A stretch of DNA of 64,000 bases from Acidobacteriota bacterium (GTDB taxonomy: Bacteria > Acidobacteriota > Vicinamibacteria > Vicinamibacterales > SCN-69-37). Each line of letters starts with the position of its first letter. Positions within the stretch are counted from its first letter, which is position 1. The stretch lies in assembly GCA_016716905.1 (NCBI GenBank), contig JADJUS010000004.1, forward strand, positions 620,001 through 684,000, read 5' to 3'. Of the stretch, positions 32,866-40,072 are shown piece by piece. The notes under the pieces are model-generated. The model had not been told where the DNA came from. It made no database searches and saw nothing but the letters and a program-made list of their open reading frames with translations. Made by a program: the position numbers and the translations under genes.

Positions 32866-33773
32866 CCGCACTGGGGTGCTTTGGCGGGCGCTGCTTTGGC
32901 ACCGATTGGCAGGCCGATCTGGAGTTGGACCTCTTTGATACGGCACCGCCATGCAAGGGCAGCGGGACCATTCACGTACGGCTTGTCCCCTTTTTGGGCG
33001 AACGCAGGCTGCGCCGGGTCAGCCCGCGGATGGAGCTGGCAGACGATGGCTTTCGTCTGCGCTGGGAGGACGAAGCGGTATTTGACGCCTTCACAAACGG
33101 GGTGATCAATGTTCTGCCGGGCAGTCAATGGTGCGGCACGCTTCCGGCAACGTTTTACAGCACCGTGGCAGCCACCATGCTGGCTTGGCGGGGACTGCTG
33201 CCTCTGCACATGTCCAGTGTGGTCTTGGATGGCCGTGCCGTGTTGATCGGTGGCGCCTCCGGCGCCGGCAAGTCTACCCTGGCCGCCGAACTGGTCGGCG
33301 CAGGGGCGCAACTCCTGGCTGATGACCTGACAGTGCTGCGCTGGCAAGCGGGGCTGCCGCTGGCCACGCGGGGACGGCCCGCCATGCGCCTCTATCCGCA
33401 AGTCGCCGGGATGATCGACCACCACTGCACGCGGCCAATCCCCGAAGATGTCCGTGGCAAGCTCTTGGTTCGGCCGCGTAACCGTGCCGCTGACGAAAGC
33501 TATCCAATTGGCGGAATCATAATCCTTGACCAGGAGTCTCAGAGGCTGCTGAGCGGAGCGGAGAAGTCGCGGCTGCTGGCGCGGTCCGTTTTCCGGCCCA
33601 GGATAATCGGTCAGACACCAGCAGCCGCGATGATCCACCGGCACGTGCTGGATCTGGCAAGCACGCAAAGGCTTATGGTCATGCCGATTGTCGAACAGCA
33701 CGAAACATCTCACCGAGAGGCCAGACTGGCGCGGCTTCTTGCCTGGATGGCTGAAACAGCGAGACCGGCCTGA
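32862..33773 (+). CDS. HprK-like kinase (lasso cluster, second)
   Basis: 303 residues from GTG 32862. LLPLHMSSVVLDGRAVLIGGASGAGKSTLAAELVGAGAQLLADDLTVLRW is the kinase core with Walker A GGASGAGKST and the LADD acids. An N-terminal variable domain of about 110 residues precedes it. It differs strongly from the first kinase (30553-31470), so the two may phosphorylate different sites or act in sequence on the C-terminal Ser. It follows a B1 remnant and closes the lasso region. Confidence 0.82.
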   Translation: MTALGCFGGRCFGTDWQADLELDLFDTAPPCKGSGTIHVRLVPFLGERRLRRVSPRMELADDGFRLRWEDEAVFDAFTNGVINVLPGSQWCGTLPATFYSTVAATMLAWRGLLPLHMSSVVLDGRAVLIGGASGAGKSTLAAELVGAGAQLLADDLTVLRWQAGLPLATRGRPAMRLYPQVAGMIDHHCTRPIPEDVRGKLLVRPRNRAADESYPIGGIIILDQESQRLLSGAEKSRLLARSVFRPRIIGQTPAAAMIHRHVLDLASTQRLMVMPIVEQHETSHREARLARLLAWMAETARPA

Positions 33774-33868
33774 GTCTGAAGTGCTACGAGGCAGGGACTT
33801 TTCGGGAAGCCGTAGGTGGCGCGCCCGACCGGGGCCGGCCCGCGAGATGCCGTAAACTCTGCGAGCCA

Positions 33869-35191
33869 ATGCCGCTGCCAGAGCCCCGTCATGCCGTCTC
33901 TGTAGCGCGAGCCCTCGTGCTGCTGACGGTCATTGGAGTGACGGTCAGGGCCGGGATGTTCCTCGTGTATCAGCCGGTGGTGTACCCGGACACCAACATG
34001 TATTTCACTCTGGCGTCGCAGCTCCGTCATTTCGATCTGAGCGATTACAGCGGAGTACGGACGCCGGGTTATTCACTTCTTCTGCTGTTGGCGGGTCAGG
34101 ACGTGTTTGCCGTATGGCTCATGCAGTCTGCGATGGGCGTTCTGATTTCACTTCTCCTGTTCTGGATTTGCTTTATTCACACCGGTAGCGCGTCCTGGTC
34201 ACTTGCCGCCGGGCTGTTGCACTCGCTCGCGCTGAACCAGTTGTTCTTTGAGGCGAACATCCTGAGCGAAACGTTCAGCACCTTGCTTGTGGTGCTGTCA
34301 GTCGCGTGTCTGGTCAGCGCCCTGAAGAATGGTCCACGGCCTGCGTACGGTGTCGCCGCAGGCGTCGTCTCGGCCGTGGTGACGCTGACCCGGGTTGTCT
34401 ATGTCTACGTCGGCCCGCTGTTTGCCCTGCTCGTGTGGCTTTTCGAACGGGACGCCAGGCGTGTTGCGGTCAGTCTTGGCGTGGCGTTTCTGATTCCGGT
34501 CCTGGGTTGGGCGGCATTCAACAAGGTCACGATCGATCATTTCGGCCTGTCGACCATGACGGGGTACAACCTGACGAATCACAGCGGCGCCTTTATGGAG
34601 AGAGCCGGCGACCAGCATGCGACGATCCGGGATATCTACCTGAAATATCGGGAGCAGCAGATCGCAAAGACGGGCAGCCATTCCATGACGATCTTCAGCG
34701 CGCGGGGTGAAATGCTGAAAAAGACAGGGCTGGACAACGTCCACCTGTCGCGGCAATTGACGAAGCTCTCGCTGGAGTTGTTCGTGAACAATCCGGCCGT
34801 GTACCTCAGGAGCGTCGCCGAATCCTGGGCGCGTTTCTGGGCGGCCCCGCTCTATACGCGCTCCAATCAGTTCTCGGTGCCCGGCGCTGCGAGAGCTGTT
34901 GAATCCGTGTGGCGGGTTGAACGGGTGCTCGTTCTGACGATGAATGCGCTCGCGATTCTTGCGAGTGCCTGGGTGTTGATCAGTGCAGTCGCGCGGCGAC
35001 TCAAGGGCATAGCCGGCCTACCCATTCCCGTGATCGTAGCCTGCGTCGTGATGGGCGCTTCAGTGCTGCAGGCCCTTGCTGAGTTTGGAGAAAACGCCCG
35101 CTACGGAATTCCGACGCAATCACTTGCGGCGACACTTGTCGTGCTGGTGGCGTGGGATATTCGTTCAGCCCTGGCGCGTCGCCCCATTTGA
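33869..35191 (+). CDS. Polytopic membrane protein, GT-C-like glycosyltransferase
   Basis: 440 residues with about nine membrane helices. The first loop after helix 1 (YQPVVYPDTNMYFTLASQLRHFDLSDYSGVRTPGYSLLLLLAG) contains the acidic PDT-x-x-Y segment followed by R-x-PGY, typical of lipid-linked sugar transferases of the PMT/ArnT type. A periplasmic loop follows at about 225-320, then C-terminal helices. Substrate unknown. It is a stand-alone gene, with normal high-GC codon use again after the lasso region. Confidence 0.7.
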   Translation: MPLPEPRHAVSVARALVLLTVIGVTVRAGMFLVYQPVVYPDTNMYFTLASQLRHFDLSDYSGVRTPGYSLLLLLAGQDVFAVWLMQSAMGVLISLLLFWICFIHTGSASWSLAAGLLHSLALNQLFFEANILSETFSTLLVVLSVACLVSALKNGPRPAYGVAAGVVSAVVTLTRVVYVYVGPLFALLVWLFERDARRVAVSLGVAFLIPVLGWAAFNKVTIDHFGLSTMTGYNLTNHSGAFMERAGDQHATIRDIYLKYREQQIAKTGSHSMTIFSARGEMLKKTGLDNVHLSRQLTKLSLELFVNNPAVYLRSVAESWARFWAAPLYTRSNQFSVPGAARAVESVWRVERVLVLTMNALAILASAWVLISAVARRLKGIAGLPIPVIVACVVMGASVLQALAEFGENARYGIPTQSLAATLVVLVAWDIRSALARRPI

Positions 35192-35217
35192 CGTTCGCCG
35201 TCACACGGTATACCGTC
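35189..35217 (+). promoter_or_regulatory. PadR locus 2 promoter/operator
   Basis: TTGACG (35189-35194) lies upstream of a perfect 12-bp palindrome ACGGTATACCGT (35206-35217) whose centre supplies a -10-like TATACC, 7 bp before the PadR ATG. Likely autoregulatory PadR site with a very short leader; the sequence differs from the locus 1 operator, so the two repressors should not cross-regulate. Confidence 0.55.
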
Positions 35218-35224
35218 TGACGGC

Positions 35225-35590
35225 ATGAAGTATCGCCAGACCGGGGACGGCCATCCCGCACCACTCTCGCCGCAGGTCTTCCAGATTCTGGTGTCATTAG
35301 TGCGAGAACCGCGGCACGGGTATGCAGTGATTCAGGACATTCGTGAACGCACGAACAATGAGATTCACCTGACCGCGAGCACGCTCTACGACGCTCTGGC
35401 GCGTCTGGTAGACAAGAACTGGATCGAAGAAATCGACGGACCCGACGATGCGGCGCCAGCTGGCGGGGCGCGACGTTATTACCAGCTGACGGCGGGCGGA
35501 CGAAAGGCGGCCCAGCTCGAAGCGGATCGCCTCGAGCGGCTGCTCAGGACCGTACGAGGGACATCACTCGCGACCAGGAAACGGTCATGA
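35225..35590 (+). CDS. PadR-family transcriptional repressor (locus 2)
   Basis: 121 residues. LSPQVFQILVSLVREPRHGYAVIQDIRERTNNEIHLTASTLYDALARLVDKNWIEE is the PadR winged helix; the C-terminal helix (GGRKAAQLEADRLERLLRTV) gives dimerisation. Its stop overlaps the ADOP ATG (ATGA), so repressor and transporter are translationally coupled. Confidence 0.93.
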   Translation: MKYRQTGDGHPAPLSPQVFQILVSLVREPRHGYAVIQDIRERTNNEIHLTASTLYDALARLVDKNWIEEIDGPDDAAPAGGARRYYQLTAGGRKAAQLEADRLERLLRTVRGTSLATRKRS

Positions 35591-38256
35591 CCTGGCTGCA
35601 CCGCATGCTGCTGCGGCTGATGCCGCGTGGTCATCGCGCTCGGTACGGCGCGGACATCTCGCGTGTCTTCGCCGAGCAGCGCGCATCCGCATCGTTCGCC
35701 GGCCGCATCAGTCTCTGGGTGAAGGAGGTCGCGGCGATTCTGATCGTCGCCATCCGTGAGCACTGGCCGCGGCGTGACCGCGCTCATGGATCTGTTGTCG
35801 GCGGTGGATGGGCCGCAGATGCGGGAAGTGTGCTCCGCCAGCTCCGACGATCCCCCGGCCACATCGTCACCACCATCTTGTGCCTGGGGGTGGGGATCGC
35901 GGCCACGTTGTCTGTGTACTCCCTCCTCAACACACTGCTGTTTGGTCCACTCCCTGGCATCGATGACCGCAGCAGCGTCTCGCGTGTGTTCATCCGCGCA
36001 ATGGTCAGTGCCGAACCTGGCGGGCCGGGTGGAAGGTCTTCCGGCGGCCCGATCTACATGAACGCGGTTCGCCCGCAATACTTCGACTTCCTGCGCGCCC
36101 ATGGACCAGCCATTGCGTCGGTTGCGGGCCACATCGATCAGACGTTCCCCGTGCGTGTCGGCGACGAGGTCATCAACGCCAGCGGCGCCTTCGTCTCGGG
36201 CGACTACTTCAAGACGCTAGGCACGCAGCCCGTCGCCGGCAGACTGCTGACGTCAGGTGACGAGGAGAGACAGACGCCGGCAGCGGTGGTGGGCGAGCGG
36301 TTCTGGCGACTGCATCTCGGGGGCTCACCTGATGCGCTTGGACGTGTGGTCACCATCGCCGGCCACGATCTGCGGATCGTCGGCGTGGCGCCGTCGGGGT
36401 TTCCAGGCACGGACATCTCGAATCTGTCGGAGGGGTGGACGCCGCTCGAACTGTGGCTGCCGCTGTCTCTGGCGCGCGGTTGGCCTGGGATGAAAGACGA
36501 GGCCTTTGTTGGCGTCGCCGTCCGACACGCCGCCGGGGCCACGCGCGCGCAGGTCGAGAAAGACCTGGCGGTGTCCCTTGCGCAGATGGAGGCGGCCGGA
36601 CCCTACAAAGACCTGGCCCCGATGGCGACACCACTGGGCCATGGGATTCAGGACACGGCCGACATCGCCGCAGGGCTGGCAATGCTGCTGGCAGGCCCGC
36701 TCGCGTTGCTCGCCATCGGGTGCGCGAACGTCGCGAACCTGCAACTCGCGCGATCGCTGGAGCGGACGCGGGAACTGTCGGTGCGCCTGTCACTGGGTGC
36801 CACGCGGGGCCGTATCGTCCGGCTCTTAGCGTTTGAGTCGGCCCTGATCGCCATCGGCGCCGTCGGTGCGGCGTGGCTGGGCACGCACGTGCTCTTGAGA
36901 TATGTCTCCGGTCTGTTCCCGCTTCCGGTTCAGACCGATTGGCGCGTACTCGGTGTGGCTGCCGTGCTGGCACTGGTGGCGTGTCTTGTCTCGGGTGTGG
37001 CTCCGGCCTGGCGTGTGGCATCGCGGCTGCAACTCGCGGGTCTGAAGCAGACACCTCAATCAGGCGCCCGCCCGCACACACGACTGCGTCACACGCTGGT
37101 CGCGGTCCAGGTTGCGCTCTCGCTCACGCTGCTTGTGGTGAGCGCGCTGCTCGGACGGACATTCCTGCGAATGGCGGAGCTCATACCCGCCCACGCCAGC
37201 GAAGTGCTGCTGGCCACCGTCAATCTCCAGCAGTCTCAACTCGACGAACCGGCGAGCAAGCGACTGGCCGAACAGCTGATCGATCGGATGGGAGCGGATC
37301 CACGCGTTCGAGCGGTTGCGGCATCAAGCAACGCAGACATCTTTGCGCGAGAGGAGTGGCGGTATCAGAACGTGGGCGACACGCCTGAGGTCAGGCAGTT
37401 TGCGCGCGTACAGCGAGTCTCACCGGACTATTTCAACGCGGTGGGCGCGTTGGCCATTGCCGGGCGCACCCTGACAGCTGCCGATGCCGGCACAGCCGCG
37501 ATTGTCGTGAATGCGGAACTTGCGCGCCTGCTCGAAGCGGACGGCCGTCCGGCTGTAGGCCGGATGCTGACGCTCAAGCGCCTGGTCGTTCAGCGCGGGC
37601 AAGTCGATATCCCTCCGGTGGACGCCCAGATCGTCGGCGTGGTTCCGAACGGGTTCCAGCGACCCGATCGGCCGGATCCCGATCGGGATATCTACATCCC
37701 GCTTGGCGCCACACTCCCATTTGAGTTCACGATGTATCTGCGGGCCGACGACGCGGCGGCTCTCGGTGCACCCCTGCGCCAGGCTCTCTCGTCGCTGGAA
37801 CCGCGCGGCGCGTCATTGGAGTCCACCACGGTGCTCGATCGTCTGCGGCGCGAGTCCAGTCCCATTCGCTACATGGGCCTGGCAGCCGGAGGGCTTGGCG
37901 TCGTGGCACTGCTCCTCGCCATGGCGGGTCTGTACGCCGTCGTGGCGTACGTCGTGTCACTGCGCACGAGGGAAATCGGCGTGCGCATGGCCATCGGCGC
38001 GTCGCGGGCAGACATCGCGAGGCTGGTAGTCCGCCAGGCCGCGCGGTTGGTGATGGTGGGCGCGCTGGCCGGGCTCGCGATCACATTGCCGCTGACCTAC
38101 GCGCTACGGTCGCTGTTCATCGGCATTTCGCCCTTCGACCCCCTGGCCTTCATTCCGATGATGTTGGCCCTCGTTGTCGTCTCGGCCCTTGCCAGCTTCG
38201 TCCCCGCGCGCCGGGCCGCGAGCATCGATCCCGTCTCGGCGATCCGCGCGGACTGA
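35587..38256 (+). CDS. ADOP-family MacB/FtsX-type permease (locus 2)
   Basis: 889 residues with the ADOP layout: N-terminal MLLRLMPRGHRARYGADISRVFAEQR, a helix at about 90-115 (HIVTTILCLGVGIAATLSVYSLLNTLLF), the MacB-type periplasmic core, a first FtsX block (about 360-470) and a second at 765-889 ending FVPARRAASIDPVSAIRAD. No ATPase domain. Presumed export or lipoprotein-related permease under the upstream PadR. Distinct in sequence from the 4323-6959 copy, so an old paralogue rather than a recent duplication. Confidence 0.9.
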   Translation: MTWLHRMLLRLMPRGHRARYGADISRVFAEQRASASFAGRISLWVKEVAAILIVAIREHWPRRDRAHGSVVGGGWAADAGSVLRQLRRSPGHIVTTILCLGVGIAATLSVYSLLNTLLFGPLPGIDDRSSVSRVFIRAMVSAEPGGPGGRSSGGPIYMNAVRPQYFDFLRAHGPAIASVAGHIDQTFPVRVGDEVINASGAFVSGDYFKTLGTQPVAGRLLTSGDEERQTPAAVVGERFWRLHLGGSPDALGRVVTIAGHDLRIVGVAPSGFPGTDISNLSEGWTPLELWLPLSLARGWPGMKDEAFVGVAVRHAAGATRAQVEKDLAVSLAQMEAAGPYKDLAPMATPLGHGIQDTADIAAGLAMLLAGPLALLAIGCANVANLQLARSLERTRELSVRLSLGATRGRIVRLLAFESALIAIGAVGAAWLGTHVLLRYVSGLFPLPVQTDWRVLGVAAVLALVACLVSGVAPAWRVASRLQLAGLKQTPQSGARPHTRLRHTLVAVQVALSLTLLVVSALLGRTFLRMAELIPAHASEVLLATVNLQQSQLDEPASKRLAEQLIDRMGADPRVRAVAASSNADIFAREEWRYQNVGDTPEVRQFARVQRVSPDYFNAVGALAIAGRTLTAADAGTAAIVVNAELARLLEADGRPAVGRMLTLKRLVVQRGQVDIPPVDAQIVGVVPNGFQRPDRPDPDRDIYIPLGATLPFEFTMYLRADDAAALGAPLRQALSSLEPRGASLESTTVLDRLRRESSPIRYMGLAAGGLGVVALLLAMAGLYAVVAYVVSLRTREIGVRMAIGASRADIARLVVRQAARLVMVGALAGLAITLPLTYALRSLFIGISPFDPLAFIPMMLALVVVSALASFVPARRAASIDPVSAIRAD

Positions 38257-38352
38257 CCCACAGGGCGGCTTGATGTCGGGCCCGCGACGAATGACGTCAG
38301 GTGGTATCCTGATCCAAGTATCCTTCCGTCTTCCCGAAGGAAAGGTGGCACC

Positions 38353-38805
38353 ATGGTTGCGATCCGCGTCACCAATGAGATTGCGGCACCGGTAGACCGC
38401 GTCTTCTCCCTCTTCACCGACCTCGATCACTGCGCCGGGCTGGTCACCGGGATCAAGAAAATCGAAATGCTGACCGCTGGGCCGTTCGGCCTTCGCTCGC
38501 GGTGGCTGGAAACACGCGAAGTGCTCGGGCGTGACGTCACCGAGGAACTCGAAGTCACGGCGTTCGAGCTGAATCGCTCCTACACCATCACGAACGACGT
38601 GCACGGCACCCGGATGGACACGCACTTCGAATTCGCATCAGCCGGCGCCGGCACCTGCGTGACGATCGCGTTCAGTCTGGCGCCGCACACGTTCACGTCC
38701 ATGCTCGCGTCGCCGCTCGGGTGGACGATGGCCGGGAAGATCAGGAAGGCGATCGAGCACGACGTGCTGGACTTCAAGCAGCTCGCGGAGCGGAAGACGC
38801 GTTAG
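38353..38805 (+). CDS. SRPBCC/START-fold protein
   Basis: 150 residues. IRVTNEIAAPVDRVFSLFTDLDHCAGLVTGIKKIEML is the opening of the Bet v1-like ligand-binding fold; the helix near the end (GWTMAGKIRKAIEHDVLDFKQLAE) completes it. Binds small hydrophobic ligands or acts as polyketide cyclase-like protein; ligand unknown. AAGGA precedes the ATG. It is followed by the structured-RNA gene. Confidence 0.8.
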   Translation: MVAIRVTNEIAAPVDRVFSLFTDLDHCAGLVTGIKKIEMLTAGPFGLRSRWLETREVLGRDVTEELEVTAFELNRSYTITNDVHGTRMDTHFEFASAGAGTCVTIAFSLAPHTFTSMLASPLGWTMAGKIRKAIEHDVLDFKQLAERKTR

Positions 38806-38838
38806 TTCGCACACCGACGAGGTGGACGTAGCCGATGC

Positions 38839-38867
38839 TTGACTTTGAGATGGCAGAGGTCTAATTT
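38839..38867 (+). promoter_or_regulatory. Strong promoter of the RNA gene
   Basis: TTGACT (38839-38844) and TAATTT (38862-38867) with a 17-nt spacer, the best sigma-70-type promoter in this part of the window. Transcription would start near 38874. Confidence 0.7.
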
Positions 38868-38873
38868 CGAGGT

Positions 38874-39119
38874 AGACCCAGCGTTCGTCTGCCGACGGAA
38901 AGAGGCTCGCGGGTCGGCCTCGGAAACAGGAGGTGAGCAGGGAATGGCAACCTCAGCGGAAGGTGCACCACCGAAGGACGAAAGACGTCACTGCTCATGA
39001 CCCCTGCTCCTGCCGCCTTCTGGCGGTCGTCGCTCAGCGACCCACTGACGCAGGGGTGAGCGCCTGAAGACGTCGCGAAAAGGACATCCTTATTCACGTA
39101 AGGATGTCCTTTCGTTTTT
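38874..39119 (+). ncRNA. Structured small RNA of unknown class (~245 nt)
   Basis: No convincing ORF lies between the promoter and the intrinsic terminator at 39079-39119. Pairings I can see: a closing helix GCG-CGTCT (38881-38890) with AGACG-CGC (39068-39076); CCGAC/GTCGG (38892-38917 region); CCTC/GAGG around GGAAACAG; GAGCAG/CTGCTC across about 60 nt; GACG-AAAGA-CGTC; and an 8-bp stem ACCCCTGC/GCAGGGGT enclosing the hairpins CCGCC-TTCT-GGCGG and GTCGC-TCA-GCGAC. It is not recognisable as tmRNA, RNase P RNA or SRP RNA; a 6S-like or lineage-specific RNA is possible. Pairings are by eye. Confidence 0.65.
39079..39119 (+). terminator. Intrinsic terminator of the RNA gene
   Basis: A perfect 14-bp stem (AAAGGACATCCTTA / TAAGGATGTCCTTT), 6-nt loop, then CG and TTTTT. 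It also lies 31 bp from the 3' end of the convergent nitroreductase gene. Confidence 0.9.
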
Positions 39120-39149
39120 CTGGCAGGGCTTTCAGGCCAGCGCGCGGGC

Positions 39150-39710
39150 TCAATCCAGCCAGGTCGTCAGTGCCGGCGCGGCGGTGCGAGGTTTTGCCGC
39201 CGGCACCTCCGCCGGCGCTCCCAGGTTGAGAATGGCGACGATGCGTTCGCCGTCGCGGACACCAGCCGCGGCCCGTGCCGCAGGGTCGGCCATGATCGCG
39301 CCTGTCTTGATGTGTGTGCCGAGGCCCAGTTCCACGGCCGCGAGGGCAAGGTTCTCCACGGCCATCATGACCGCGGCATAGTCCTCTTCGCGAATCTCGG
39401 GGTTCTCGTTGTCCACGACCGCGACGGCAATCATCGACGGAAGGCGCCGGTGCTCCTCCGCGACCGTGTCGCGCATCGCTTGCGCGGCGATGGGGTCTTC
39501 AATTTTTTTGGCTTTCCGCCCGCCGAGGACGAGGCCGTACGCGTGACGGGCTTGTGGACCCAGGACGTAGAAGCGCCACGGCTGCGTCAGCCTGTGGTTG
39601 GGCGCGAGCACCGCCGCCGCGAGGACCGTCTCGACTTCCTCTCGTGACACTGGGCGATCGGAATAACGTTTGATGGATCGGCGCTGGGTGATGGCTTCAG
39701 AAATTTGCAT
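39150..39710 (-). CDS. Nitroreductase-family flavoprotein
   Basis: 186 residues. RRSIKRYSDRPVSREEVETVLAAAVLAPNHRLTQPWRFYVL is the FMN-binding start of the family; the centre has EDYAAVMMAVENLALAAVELGLGTHIKTGA and the end GERIVAILNLGAP. It would reduce nitro or other electrophilic compounds with NAD(P)H as an FMN homodimer; the physiological substrate is unknown. Convergent with the RNA gene. Confidence 0.9.
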   Translation of the reverse strand: MQISEAITQRRSIKRYSDRPVSREEVETVLAAAVLAPNHRLTQPWRFYVLGPQARHAYGLVLGGRKAKKIEDPIAAQAMRDTVAEEHRRLPSMIAVAVVDNENPEIREEDYAAVMMAVENLALAAVELGLGTHIKTGAIMADPAARAAAGVRDGERIVAILNLGAPAEVPAAKPRTAAPALTTWLD

Positions 39711-39858
39711 AGAGGTCCTCCATCCTACCCTGTCGTTGACGCGTGTGCTGCCAGCTCGCGGGCGATTGCGGGTGTCGGTTGGCCAAAACTGGCGTTATGC
39801 TAACTGCCTCGCGGCCCCAGCGTTCGGTGCCAGCACGGTCGAGTGATCGGAGGGTCCA

Positions 39859-40059
39859 ATGAGTGAGAACGAGACCAAGAAGGACGACCAGCAGGAATTG
39901 CCGGAAGACCAATTGGACACGGTGGTGGGTGGGACCCGCGGGGTTGCTTCGGTCGGGCTGAACATCGTGGCGCCGAAGTCGCCCGGCCGCGCGTCCGGGT
40001 TTGGCGACACGCCAGGGCTCAACGGCGGCGACATGATGAGCAAGATCTCGGACGACTAG
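39859..40059 (+). CDS. Small peptide with double-glycine leader
   Basis: 66 residues, ATG preceded by GGAGGG. The N-terminal 25 residues are charged and end ELPEDQLDTVVGG, matching the bacteriocin-type leader (L-x-x-x-x-L-x-x-V-x-GG) cleaved by C39-peptidase ABC exporters. The mature part (41 residues, from Thr26) is Gly/Ser/Asp-rich with APKSPGRASGF and no Cys, so not a lanthipeptide. No C39 exporter is in the window; a flavin monooxygenase starts 14 bp downstream. Product could be a bacteriocin, a signal, or a RiPP-like substrate. Confidence 0.6.
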   Translation: MSENETKKDDQQELPEDQLDTVVGGTRGVASVGLNIVAPKSPGRASGFGDTPGLNGGDMMSKISDD

Positions 40060-40072
40060 ACACGCCTCGGCC

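Noticed and set aside
21938..33773. True HPr kinase/phosphorylase for PTS control
   Set aside because: All three intact kinases lack the usual N-terminal HprK domain and there is no HPr or PTS gene in the window.
38960..39080. Glycine-riboswitch-like CACCGAAGG inside the RNA gene
   Set aside because: The second conserved glycine-aptamer strand is missing and the RNA ends in its own terminator before a convergent gene, so there is no gene to control.
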